From: Allacma fusca
Lineage: Eukaryota; Arthropoda; Collembola; Symphypleona; Sminthuridae
Direction of reading: 5' to 3'
Length of the DNA stretch: 64,000 bases
NCBI GenBank assembly: GCA_947179485.1
Contig: OX359245.1
Coordinates: 43,635,067 to 43,699,066, forward strand
The position numbers and the translations under genes are program-made. The notes below the pieces were generated by a model. That model was given only the letters and a program-made list of their open reading frames with translations. It made no database searches and was not told where the DNA came from. Shown here in pieces: positions 45,053 through 58,140 of this stretch (the first letter of the stretch is position 1; every line of letters starts with the position of its first letter).

Positions 45053-47677
45053 GGGACATCTTATTGAATGACAGTAGTGTCTATGTTACGAGCACCATTT
45101 TATTGTAAAGTTGACGTTTAACTTTCTACGAACATGTTTGAACAGTGATGTTTTCTAAGTCTGGGGTTTAGGCTAAATTGCAGGTGATGCAAATTAGTTT
45201 TCCTAAAAATTTTCGTCAGGACGCGAGGTAATTCATGTATGACCTTTGCTGTAATAGTGTTTTCAATTCAAACGGGTCAACCAATGTTCATAAAAATCAG
45301 TGAGTTTCTTACTGCAGAAAGTGATATCCTTCGTCTCTCCACAAAATATGATTCAGTTATTAATAAAAGCTGACAAAGGACGTACGGTCCATTCCACTGA
45401 CAAGCACTCCTTACATGATGATGTTTCTGAGGGGAACTAAATGGAAGCATAAAATGTGGTGACATTTTATGCCGCACTGTAGTCGCGTTGCTGTGTGCAC
45501 TGGTGTACTGTAATGTGTGTAATTAGTTACAAATAATTTCATTGTATTGGAAGAATAATGTAGGGCTGAGCAGGGTTGCACAAATGAAAATGCCCTGGGT
45601 TTTCTGCCTGCCCAACTAAAAATGTTCTGAATATGCCCAAAATGCCGAAAATGTCCTGAATATGCCCAAAATGCCGAAAATGCCCTGAAAATGCCTTACT
45701 CTGAAAATGTCCAGCATTTTGGGCATTTCTGGCAGGTATATTCGGCAAATTGGAAATTTTGGCAATAACATGTACGCAATTATTGGTTCTTTAGCGTTTT
45801 GTCCGGAGCGTTTTAGCATTATCAAACCCATGAAGTTTTAGACAATTTTATTGTTAATTTTCTAAAATAAAGAATAGTCATAATTCATTATTTATGGGGA
45901 TCGGTTTAAAATATTAAGTTTTTTAACGCTCTGAAAAACCTTAAAACATTTTTACAATCATCACGAAGTTACACTCATTTAACGCCATATATTATAAATC
46001 ATTTTGGTTTTGAAACAAAAATGTACAGTGCCTGTGTAAGTTCCAAATTTTCATAATGACTAGTTAAAAATTTCTATCAAAAATGTAGTTTCACTATTTG
46101 GATTTCAGATTTTACAAAATATGCATCGTTATAAAAACGTTAAAATTTAGAGCTTGTATAGCAAATTTTGGATCGACTTTGAAAATTGAATTTTATCAGC
46201 TCAAGTAAACCAATGTAAACCTAAGAGCAAAAAATGTGGCAATGCAAGAGCTACATTTAGGTAATGGCCAGCTTTGAAGCTCAAGAAGTAAAGTTTTCTT
46301 AATAGTTATTTAATCTTTGCGCAAGGATATGTCTGCTCGCGGAGTCTAATTGTAAGTGATTAGGGATGTGCCACAAATGACGTCATCCAAAAATCTTGCA
46401 AATTACGACTGACTGACTGGATGATCATTCGTCGTCACATCGAAGGCTGACTGACTGTATGTGACGTCATATGTGAATGTATATATGGGTATAATATAAT
46501 GCCATAGGCTGCTTTATTATTTAAAACTGCATTCGTTAGCAAACTAAATATTAATTATCAGCAATTAGTCGCCTTTGTTTACCTCGTTTTTATCGTCGAG
46601 ATTTTGTTATTAGCCATCAGCAATAACAATTAAATTAGAAGATTCACAATGACTTCTACTGTGAACAAGTGAGAAACAAAAATCATCAATTACTTGTACT
46701 AATTCATGGGTAAATTCATATTGGTCAAAGGTAATTTGAACGGTCGCTCATTCGGTCAATAATTTTATAATAATGTACCAAACACATTTTACAGTAGAAA
46801 AACAATTTCACCTGTAAAATTGTGAAAATCAACTTACTCCTGTTTGTGCCTTAACACTTCATATAAACAAAATCACAAAGAACTGAAGTGGGCTATTGTG
46901 GTAAAATATGCGGGACAGAAATGTAACTTGACAGGCGAATGGGCGTATACGTAGGTTTTACTTAAAAACATTTTTAATTAGAAAATTCACTCAAATCGCA
47001 CGAAATAGCTTTCGCAACATCCGGTCAATGGTGCTAATTATTACAGCTGCAAAAGAAAGTTTAAAAAATTATGTAGTCACAATAGATGGCGAGATTATTA
47101 CCTTACACGACTGTAATAATGTGTAACAAATGTGCGTTTATATGGGATATATACTTTTCCAAGGCTAAATGGATGACACTACCTCCTTTAGTCAATACTT
47201 CCGACATTTTAGATAACGTGTCCACGTGGAAATGTCGAATTATCTAGTGATGCTTATTTATTTTATTCGGTAATTATTATTCTGGTTATAGACAAGAAGG
47301 AATTAATGATATTTGAAACTATGGCATGATTTATTGGGCTAGTATTTATTTATATAGGTGTGCACTAAGAACCATTACAGTTATGCACAGTTTGGTAAAT
47401 GTTGACTGCGCCACCTGTCGATGGTGCAGGTATTAGCAAGTGTTTATATGTAACCATTTTGGTTTCCTTAGAAAGAAAATCCATTCAACAGCCGGTATTG
47501 GCTGGAAGATCGGTGCAGTCGTATGATGTGAGGAAATTTAAACAAGGCGTATGCACACAAATGTATATACATTTTGTATAACTTTTAGTTTCCAAGATGT
47601 GTCAATAAATCCGCACACATTTCAAATTAAAATTGTTATAGCACAATTTTAATTCACCGTTACTTAAATTGTGTTGG
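45053..47677. other. Right end of unit B, mostly non-coding
   Basis: Contains the AAAATGCCC block (about 45585-45735, one extra ~27-bp unit versus A) and the CRE-bearing candidate promoter. No other gene supported. Confidence 0.45.
46378..46668 (+). promoter_or_regulatory. Candidate promoter with two CRE palindromes and short first exon, unit B
   Basis: TGACGTCA at 46378-46385 and 46462-46469. ATG at 46649 opens the same MTSTVNK / GTGAGA structure as in A. Both units are nearly identical here, so conservation adds little weight. Confidence 0.3.
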
Positions 47678-47910
47678 AACCCTACTGTATATAACTACAG
47701 GGAAAAAACTGGGTGGAAAAATACAATGTAAATCATGTGAAATTTTTCATCCTGCATACTAACGGTATAGTATATATATATATAATTTAAAGCTATACTG
47801 AGTGTTGTTACCATGTAAAAAACTGCTCATGTTATCACATGTGTATGTAATTGATTGCTTCTTAAATAATAGTATGATGATTCAAGAAATGTTTAATTGC
47901 TTATAATTAC

Positions 47911-49695
47911 TGGACTTATCTAGCTGGTACTTAAATATTTGCCGACGTTTTCATGATGCAGGGAATTTAATTGACACTATTTGTCATTGTGTTTGCTGTG
48001 TCATGCTCGATCTCCCCCTCCAAAAGCACCTGCAAACCTTAACCGTTAACAGGGCCTGACAAACATGGGCCTCTGTATAACCCCAGCCTATATCCTGCCC
48101 AGATTCAAAAATCAACGGCCGCCCCACCTCATATCCTATAAACAGAGCTTGTACAATTAAAGCATCCCCCATTTATGGCAACCAAGAGCGCTTAGCCCAC
48201 CCAGAATGGTTTATAGGAAAGGCATTCAAGCGCGCCCTTGCCTAGAAGGCAGCCCCTCAACCTTTCCTACATATAAGCCTATATTCGTACCCTTCATCCA
48301 TACATATACATATGAGAAGCATAATACCTTTTGTACGTACTTACAAGTGCTTACTACACGTTGAGTTGTATTGTCATCCATTCTGTATTTTTTAACGCAG
48401 CCTTCAGCCGCCATTTCAAGTGAATAGTGAATCCGAAAGTAAACGAAACAAAATAAAAAGCAATGAATTAAAGCGAACCAAAAACGATAATTCTGAACTT
48501 CTGAAGACAAATAAGTTAGTCTTGAAAAATAAATATCTCCGAAGTCCTATGTTATAGCAAGGACGACATACAATCATCATTTCCCATTTGCACCACTAAA
48601 TTCAGAGTTTTTTGGTGTAGATTTTGACAAATTAGTGAAGGAAATTCATTGTACCCACCCATCCGTTGCTGATTATTGTGTCATTTTTATTGTCACGGAA
48701 TTTACAACTACCTAAATGTATTACACGCATTCTTGCATATTTAGTATATTTTTACACGCCAACATTATCTGATGAATTATGGCTTGCACAACAAAACCAG
48801 GCAATTCAATTTTATGTAGGAAATAAAAATGAAGAAATGGTCATTACAGATGACATTTGACTTTACTTCATCGAGTGTGGACGGTCCTTGGTACATATCA
48901 AAACATTGCGATGCCCGTGGCAACTATCAACTATTGCTCAGTATTCATAAATATATATATATGCGCTGACCGCTTAGGGAAGTAACACACATGATATCAC
49001 CAGCGTAGTAGGTAGGTTAAACCCGGGATATAGTGACAGTAAGTGACATAGTGGGTGGGTAAATTTTTCGTTACATGATATCATCGTTGTATTTCGTCAA
49101 ATACATCTATACTCACTACAATAAACTAATAACAAACATTTTCAGGAAATAAAATAATGCCCTAATGTATTAACTATAATGGAAACAAAAATAATTCCAT
49201 AAGTTGTTTTTCTCGTTCACGATGACCTTTGAGCCGATCAATCGTCACTGTGGTTTAATTATGAGATGAAATCCCGAAATCCTATTCCTTTCTCAAAAGT
49301 TTTTTAAAAATAGTTGGACCCTAAAGTGGAATGCATTGTTTATTTTTACGCTTGCAAATTATCAATCCACGTGGATTCAAAATGACAGGCTACTACAACA
49401 CTTTAAACAGACAATGCGCATTCATGATATCACAATCCAAGGAGGGTGGATGGCTGGACTAAAAAATGATTCCCAATGATGAAGGGGTAGGGGGGTAACA
49501 AAATGCCTTCAACTGTGATGATGTCATTTGTGTCACTCCCCTTATTATATACAAAGGCCGATAAGTTAGATTCTATGAGATCATTTACGATTAATGACGG
49601 CACCAAATGTTTGCGCAAACATGCTTAAAATGTATTTGAAATAACGCAATTCATCTCCAAGACAAGGGCACGTTTTTGATTAATCGTTTGTACTT
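47911..49695. repeat. Internal old duplication, segment R1 (unit C)
   Basis: Equivalent of 29778-31562 with no difference noticed. Non-coding. Confidence 0.6.
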
Positions 49696-49746
49696 TTGTA
49701 TGACAAAAAATGAAAAATTGATTTTTGAAAAACAATAAGTACTGAC

Positions 49747-50144
49747 CAGGGTTCGGATTTATGTGGGAAGACGGGAAGAATCTTCCCAGGGAAAAAATAT
49801 TTTCAGCAAGGAAATTTTCAAAATGGTTTACAAACAGGGATTCTCAAATCTTTTGACCTTTTTTTGGGCAGGGATTTTCGAAATTCTTGAGGTGTTTTAT
49901 GGGAAACAATTTTTGTCAGCAGGGATTTTCTAAATTGTTGCGATGATTTCCGAAAATAATTTTTTAGCAGGGATTTTCTAATTTGTTGGCCTTTTTTTCA
50001 GCAAGGATCTTTGAATTTGTTGGAGTGTATTACGGAAATTATTTTGTCAACAGGGAGTTTTAAACTTGCTTGAACAGAAACATCACAACCAGCAGGGAAA
50101 ATCAAAAAAATCTTCCAGGGAGATTTACAAAAATCCGACCCCTG
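49747..50144. mobile_element. hAT-type MITE, family 1 (398 bp), unit C
   Basis: Same ends and GTACTGAC duplication as in B. Confidence 0.88.
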
Positions 50145-51130
50145 GTACTGACTAGAATGTACTAAATCGGTCAAGGTCAGTACAGTTGACCGGCCTCGCA
50201 CCCGACATGGGGACAAATAAATTGTCCCCATGTCGTATTCGAGACAGGACGGTGACAACAAAATTGTCCCCATTGTATAACGGGACGGAACAAGCAAGCA
50301 TAGCAGAAAAAGTATAACGTTTCAGCTTTTAATGCTCAAACCATTCTTTGAGCACTATTTGACCTAATGTAAGACATTCGATTTTAGGTTGGAGAAAATT
50401 AAACTTATTGCTAAAAAAATGACTGATACTTCATAATAGCTTTATGAATATTAGATTTTGGAATTATAGCGAATAAAGACAAGATATAATTATATACATA
50501 CAATTATAATTGAATTAAGCAATCACATACACTATTTGAAAACGGATTCGAGACTTGAGTGACAGAATAATTTTATGGTTAACGAAATAGAACAGGAACA
50601 GAATAGTAATAATTATTGAAATAAGGCCGTAATTTAAGCTTTTTGAAGGAGGAATCTTGGAACTACGATTCTATAAATGTTTTTTTTATGATTTTGGTAC
50701 AAATATTTTTTGTACTAGTTTTTCATCATGTTCCGATTTTCGGTATAAGAGTGTCGACAACGATCATTCAGATACCGAATTATCCAATTATTATTGAATT
50801 ACAACAAGAATCATAAGTGATTTCGAAATTAAATTTAGCGACGTTTTTAGAATAAAGGCTTCTATCACGTTTAGATGTTTTATTATGCAAACATAATTTT
50901 CTTATTTCCAAATACATATAGGCATATAATTTCGAGTATAACCTAATTCCAGTTAATTTTGTCTTAAAATCAAGTGTATGTGTATGTATCCATCAGGCAG
51001 AATAAATATCGGTTTATGCCATTGCATCGTAATTAAAACTGCTTAAAAATTCTATTCTCGAATTAAAAAAAAAATTATGGACATTTCACGTTTATATAAC
51101 ATGTCCAATAGCACGTTGATTTGGTGTGAC

Positions 51131-52021
51131 TAGGGCTTCTATTCGGGACGGGACGTCCCGAGGTTTTCGGGACGGGACAGTTTCGGGACAAAATGTTTGT
51201 CCCAAAGTTATTTCGGGACTGAATCGGGACGATTTTTTTTGTCCCGAAGATTTCGGGACGGGACGGAACGATAGATCGGGACAGAAAAATATACCTGTAC
51301 AGTATAATGTTGCTGTAAAAATGTATGTGTATGGGAATCGTTCCGTTTAAAATTTGTTATTCTATATATAAATATTTTTTAAAGTAAAATTTCGCTTTTA
51401 TTTGAGGTATTCTTGTAGAAATAAAGGAATTTGAAGCATTTTTTAAGACTGGAATTGGGACCGGGATCGGGACAGTTTCGGGACAAAATTTTTGTCCCCA
51501 TGTAATTTCGGGACTGAATCGGGACGATTTTTTTTGTAACGAGGATTTCGGGACGGGACAGAATTGCCACCGGGACAAAAATATTGTCCCCAGTTGTTTA
51601 CTCCAATATTGCTATTTATGTGCAGGGCTCTCACAGCAACTGTTGAGGCATTACCTGCACTTTACCTACCTGACTTATATTACCTTATCTTATCAGAATG
51701 ACCTGACATGAACCGTACACTATCAGTTGGGAACCCTGCTAATCTAAATTATACTAAGGAACCAAATCTTAGAATTATGAATAATGCTACTTTGATTTTA
51801 AAACTAACCTAAACCTGACTTTTGTAAAATGTCAAAATGACACTCTTCTCCCAGCGTTCCAACTGAACACTTCTCTCTCAATATTATTAAACTTATTTTA
51901 TTTTGGTTCAGCATAAACTTGTCTCAGTTTCCCCAACATTGCATTTTTCTTCCACCAACTCATCTTGCATGGCATCTACATCCACCTGCCACAACACCGG
52001 CATTCACCAGTAGAAACCCTA
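51131..52021. mobile_element. hAT-type MITE, family 2, unit C (split by a solo LTR)
   Basis: Same as 32998-33888 in B, with TAGGG ends and the interrupting solo LTR. Confidence 0.85.
51595..52006. mobile_element. Solo LTR (412 bp), unit C
   Basis: Same insertion as in B, flanked by CCAGT. It entered before B and C separated and after A separated. Confidence 0.88.
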
Positions 52022-52195
52022 GGTGCGACATGTACACCTTAATTACACGTAATTATTCAAAACTATTAACACACCTTGACAACACGTTAATTCAACGTCG
52101 ATGCGTGTGTCCCTATACGTATACAACACGTGTCTTCTAATTTTATGTGCTACATGGGAACCTGCCCAACAATAGCACATTTAACTTGAGCCCTA

Positions 52196-53736
52196 TTACT
52201 TCAACATCAAAAAATTGACAGTGGAATCGAAAATGATCTTAAACAATGTAAAAACGATGGCTTTATCCACGAAATAAAACGAACCAATTTTCACACTGAG
52301 TGCCGGCATGGACATCAATTGCCTCCTCATGACTTTATCCTGTGAGTACCTCAACCTCAGCAATCTTAACAGGATGGAGGAGTGATGATGGAGGTTCCCC
52401 AAATTGTTGAGTAAAATGGCCAGGAATATTGTGCAATTGAAGCCGATGACACCCATCGTAACTGCCACAATCCCAGAGAGTCGAATTGCTCCAAAGGTGC
52501 AAAAAACACAAAATGATATGAACAAAAGTTTTGCTGCGCTAATGATAACATAGAAACTATCTGCAAATTCACAGACGAGAACTTGCAGGGAGCGGTAAAT
52601 TTTGTATGTATTCCCAGGCTCCCCAGTAGACCTTCGTAACAATGTACTCTCCGACTTGCTGGAATGGAATTTTTTTAAACATTAGTACCATTCCCATTCA
52701 GTTTTTTAATCCTTAATCCGCCAATTAAGGTATAGTTATATGATATTTCTCAAACTGTAGTTTGAAGCATTTTAGCGCTGTCGATATACTGACAAATACT
52801 GTATCCGGTAGTGTTTTTAATGCATCTAATGATTACCATTGAAACGTGATCAATACCTATAGTGCTGACTCTTACCTAAGTTCGTTTAAAATTGCAATAC
52901 AGCCAAACAAAACCGCCAGACCGCCCATAACTATACACAGAGCATTTGCAATGTACAAATGCATGTAGTAAGATTGAAAAAGCATCACTGCCAATCTCAC
53001 AACCAGAGCTTCCGGTCTGGCCAACACTGACGAAAGTAACTCTGGAGAATGTGGTCGGACAAATGCCGAGATAATGACCAGGTACATGTTGGCAATGAAA
53101 CCATAGTGAACGAATTTGTACAGCAACTCACAGTTTCGGATTAGGGAGGGTTTCGGGGAACCAGGTTCCATGTACACATCTAAAATTGTTACCAAAATAA
53201 TTCCATCTTAATTTATAGTCATTTCTACGTATAAGCTGGTTAAGTGGTAATAACGTAAAGAGAAAACACATGACCATAGTACAGTCATCAAAATAGATTT
53301 TGACACGAAGCAGCTTTTGTCCGGAAGTTCTCAAACATCTCTCATAAATTAAATTACGGGAAAGCATACCCTCAAAATGCTGAAAATATCTCAAATAGCT
53401 CTTGATGAATTTCGGGATTCTGTCCTCCGTGAAAATTATAACCCCTTGAAAGACTACGGGGAAAGTATAGTATGCCAGAATGAATTTCAAGTATACTTTC
53501 ACGGCGTCCCTGGCACTCGGATCTGAACTTTTTTGAATGCAGCGTACCAAAATGAAGCCGTAGTAGAGGAAAGTGAGGAGAACTTGCCCATGCCAGAACC
53601 TAATCCTCAAAGCTGAGTTGGTTAATTTGGGATACTTTGTTCTTTGATTCCAAACAAAGGGGTGAGCCACTATGTGTTGGCCGTATTTCAAGGATTTCCT
53701 AATGTACATATGAATGGTCTTTGTGATGATTATCAT
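52196..53736 (-). CDS. Gustatory-receptor-like 7TM chemoreceptor, copy C (3 exons, intact)
   Basis: Exons 53736-53370, 53179-52876 and 52658-52196 (367, 304, 463 nt). The 377-residue product is identical to copy B, and introns, flanks and the copy-0-like tract in exon 2 also match. Either a very recent duplication, ongoing homogenisation or an assembly artefact could explain this. Functionally it would add dosage rather than a new specificity. Confidence 0.83.
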
Positions 53737-55051
53737 TTTGAAATTGGTAAGATGTATCTTCAGAATTTAATTTTTTTCACCGTGATATAATAATTGATTC
53801 AAGGATTTACTGGACAGAATAAAAATCTAACTGTCAATCTACGCAAGTTTCCAGGAGCTAGTTTGAGGTACTACAAATTCGTACTGACAGTGAATGTACC
53901 TCCTCACCAAGTCAGTTTTGAGTTAGCTCGGGGCTTTTAAATTCCAAGATACATTATCATGGTTTGGAAATAATTATTAATAAGTTGGGCTTAGTCAAAG
54001 GTAAATAGATATCCAACTTAGTAGTTGCTGATTGACTATTGGAAGTTACGTCAATTCTTTTACGGTATCTATTTGTAAATGGTGAGGAAAACATGGAGCG
54101 CATAAAGCGTATGAATAACAATGAAAATACTCGAGTTGATTCGGTTATGTGTATAGATATGTTCATGTCCTTAAATTCATAATCTTGTGTCACCATATAG
54201 CCTATCATCAGGATTTCCCAACATATTTTCAACTTGCTTAATTCCTAATTGCTAGGTATAGGAACTTTTTAGTTTCTAGCGAAATGTGAGAGGTCTTCAC
54301 AGTTTTTCTCATCAAATAAATAATCAAATGATGGTCGCATAATTATTTATAAATACATATTTGATGAGCTTTTGCTTCCATTGCGTAGTTGATTCGAGAC
54401 AGGACTAACATTTGGCTGTTCTAATCCGCTTCGGGAATTCCGGGGATGCTCAGGTCGAAGTGAAGGAACAAACAAAAATATGATTTGGATATGAATGTAT
54501 CAAATGTAGGCATGTAGCTAAAATCAACTGATTTAGTATATTCGCAGGTTGCATTATCTATCCTAAACTATATTTGTATTTTTACTTTTCGAATCCAGCT
54601 TTCTGGAATTATTAGGAACTTTGTTTTTCAACTTATTTTCATATCTTGAAAGCACTGATTAAGCTTGCATTCGAATATGCTACCAGTGCCATCATTTTTT
54701 AGCATTTAAAAAATTTGTGCTTCCGAATATTCAACTAGACTGTGTACTACTGGAATTACTTGAAAAAATTGAGAGTGGAAAAATAAAACACAAATCGTAA
54801 GAATTTTTTCATCCCTCATTCTAACGATAGTACTACAATGAAGCATTCATAATGTATCAGAAATGCTAATACAATAGTAATGTAGTTATAATTAGTAGAT
54901 AATTTGTACAATTGAGAAAAATACAATTTTTTAAGAATCAATTCTCTAGGAATACCTTTTGCAACACTTTTTAAAAAAATACTATCAAATTAGGTTTGTA
55001 TTAGAGACAAAACTATTCAATATTTTGTGATTGTCAAACGGAAGTTACTCT
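53737..55051. other. 5' flank of receptor copy C
   Basis: Same as 35604-36918 of unit B. No exon supported. Confidence 0.45.
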
Positions 55052-55338
55052 CTAAATCTCAAATTTCTTAAAAACATAACGTGCCACAAAAACTGACATT
55101 TTCTTCTGAGTCTTGAAGATAGCAAATTGAAATAAGGGTGGAAGTGGTAAGGAGTAATAAATGATGGCAAACTGCATGTAAAATGTTTTGTTTCGTGAGG
55201 AAATAATATTTTCGTCAGTGAAAGTTTGTGGACTACGGACTAGGATGAAAGCATAACAAGAAAATGTAACCATAATGTTCCAATAGGGGCCAGCAATTTC
55301 AAGGGAATGGTATTTAAATCAACAGTTAGGTTTCTCCG
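55052..55338 (-). pseudogene. Receptor pseudogene fragment (TM1-TM2 region), unit C
   Basis: Same relic as 36919-37205 in B. Confidence 0.68.
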
Positions 55339-55588
55339 AGATGTAATTAATAAGCCAGAAAATTCAATTGCACTCTCACTGTCTTAAAGAAATGCAAAAG
55401 AACCAAAAATTCACAATCAGTTGGTGTAACAGAATAAAAGATGCTTGTAGAAGGCAACCTTCTTAATGAATTTAAACTAATTGACAAAGAATAAATAAAC
55501 AGCAGTAGTAGTGCAATTATGCATAAACTCCCAGGCAGGGAGAAAGCTTCTCAGCATTTATGTACCTACTCTGTGACAGCAAGGATTA

Positions 55589-55953
55589 TATCGTCGCTGA
55601 AGAGGCAAAATGGAATACAAGCATTTTCGATTAAAATCAAAATGGTCTACATGCAGTTTTACTAAATGCAAAATGGAATAGATGCATCAAGTTTTAAAAG
55701 CAATATGGTCTACTTACAATTTCGTCTAAAAGCAAAATGGTCTACATGCAATTTCGCTTTAAAGCAGAATTGTCATTATGAAAGTATACACGCATGTAGA
55801 CCATTTTGATTTTAGTGAAAACTGCATGTAGTTCATTTTGCTTTCAGGAAAGCTTGCAACTATTCCGTTTTGCCTTTAAGGAAAAAGGCATGTAGACCAT
55901 TTTGCTTCTAGTCGAAATTGCACTTCGTCCATTTTGCCTCTTCAGCGACAATA
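55589..55953. mobile_element. Fold-back MITE with TTA target duplication (365 bp), unit C
   Basis: Same as the unit B copy. Confidence 0.7.
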
Positions 55954-56773
55954 TTACTAAAATAATTGGAAACCCCTTATTCAGACAAAACTACCTACAT
56001 CTTTACAACTTTTGGTGTCACGTTTACAAAGTTAGAAATCTCTTCAATCTGAAATCCAAGCCAATCTAAACCTCGCAACAAGTAATCTATAACCTAATCA
56101 TATAAAAATACAAATGTGATTTAATTTAACATAATCATAACTATATAAATGTAATTTAACCTAATCATAACTATATATGTATATGTAATCTAATCTAATC
56201 ATAACCGTGTAAATGTAATTTCATTTGACTATTGAATGTTAATTTGGTAATAACCATAATATGGAAAGTAATTTTATTCTTTACAAAAAACGGATTGTGC
56301 AGTTCTTTCCAATTCAAACAAGCACTTGCAATTTTGAACACCATTGATTGAAAAGTAAACTTTAAAAGGTCAAAATTAATTCCCAAAGCTGATACGAATT
56401 TATCAAAGTCGAGAGCCATTGTATAAATCTGTTGAATATCCCAGTTATATTATGCGAACTTTTATTTTTTATAGACTGTCAGAATTCCTCCGTAGAATTT
56501 ATTTCTTTTGTCTATATTAAAACCTATGAAATCCCGAAGGTTTTAGTCTATAAACAATCCGAAACAATGATTTGTCAAGTTTTACTAAATTTGGGGTTTA
56601 TTCAATTTATTCGATCTCCTCGAACAATAACATTTCGGACGAATACAGCATGGTTTTTTCGAAACAATTACGTGCAATTTTATTCCGGCACGGATCATAA
56701 AATTCGCAGTACCTAAGATTTACATTCGAAAGTATTCCAAAGTGCTTTCAAAGTCTAACAAATGTGTAACAAT

Positions 56774-57106
56774 CAGGGCTGGATATCGGAATTCGAATTG
56801 CAGTGTCCCGAAAACTTTGACCCTCCTTTGTATTCAACGAGTAATTTTCCATGAGCAATTATAATCACAGAAAATTAGTTCAGTGATTGTTAAATCGGAA
56901 TCCAAAAATAATTTATTAATTCCGATACACAACTTTTTAAATTTGGGTTGTGAAAAAAGAATTCGAATTCGAATTGGTATTAGTATCCGAAAAATTCTTT
57001 CTAAAATTGAACTTGTCTCGAGAATACCTAGCTCTGTGTCAAGTTTTGCCTTTGTATGTCTATAAGTTAAAACGTATCATCGGTATTTAAGCCCTTGCCA
57101 GCCCTG
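56774..57106. mobile_element. hAT-type MITE, family 4 (333 bp), unit C
   Basis: CAGGGCTGG ends with GTAACAAT/GTAACAGT flanks. Confidence 0.75.
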
Positions 57107-57373
57107 GTAACAGTACAAATTTGTGACACTGCGGAATAATACGTATGTAATACGTTTGTAGAATTTTCATACTCGCTTCGCACTCCACGTAATAAACCGT
57201 CCCCTGGTTGCTGATTCAGATCTTTTAATAATATTATTAAACTTAATTTATTTCTGTATTTTTGCTTTGATGTCGTATACAGGGGATGAGGGGGGTAGGG
57301 TTCAAAAATGTAGAAAATATGAAGCGTAAAATGTGTATACTCCCAAAGGTTATCAAGCACCCTGCAGTATATG

Positions 57374-58140
57374 CAGTAAAACCTGTATATAATGGCCGTT
57401 CATATAATGGATTTCTGTTAATAGTGGACACATTTTACTTCCCGGTCCCAACTCCTATCCTTTAACATAGGAAACTCCCTCCATATAATGGTTTTCTATA
57501 TAGTGGAAACCTGCTCATAGTGGACTAATGATCATACCCCTTCAGTTAAAAATGCAGCTTGAAGGACCTGTATATAGTGGTCAACCAGTCAGAGTGAAGG
57601 GATACATCTCGCGCGAACCCGAACCAATAGCACAGCTGCTTGAGTTTAGCTCAATTAAATGCATTTGGAATTTGCAGCGGTTTCATATTGTATGTATGCG
57701 TACTAAATCAAATGCTTATTTATTATGTCCTGTGAACTTAAGTACTTTTCTTCTTATTAGTCGATTGAAATATTTTAAATTAATTACTAGTTGCTTTTAA
57801 TCATCATATTTTATAATTATTAGTTTCTTTGCAATAACTCAAATAATTTAGTAATGATTCGACCAAAGTTACGCAAAATCCTCAGTCTCTCAAAGAAATG
57901 CAAAAATTAAAATTCGGAGTCTGAAGCAGAAAAAATTAGTGATTATTTAAAAAAAAGTGTAAAATGACTGATTTTCAATAACGTATATAAGTAAAACTTT
58001 GTCGGATTCGTGCTGGTATGCCTGGATGTGTATGTATTTATATAGTGACCACTGACCACTATATACTTATATAGTGGTCCCTGTCTATAGTGGTCAAATT
58101 TTGGCGTCCCCAGGAAAACCATTATATACAGGTTTTACTG
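57374..58140. mobile_element. Pogo/Tigger-like MITE, unit C (767 bp)
   Basis: Same element as in B, one base shorter in an A-run. It contains the empty BEL/Pao target site. Confidence 0.82.

Larger units (their letters stand above)
29545..47677. repeat. Tandem segmental duplication, unit B (18133 bp)
   Basis: Second head-to-tail unit, starting AACCCTACTG. Coordinates shift by exactly 18133 between B and C from the start to about 39800. The sequences I compared there are the same. Further right the shift changes to 18085 and 18066, and SNPs appear. Unit B lacks the BEL, 1.3 kb hAT and LINE/SINE insertions of A. It has a private 43-bp insertion near 40925-40970 that both A and C lack. Confidence 0.92.
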
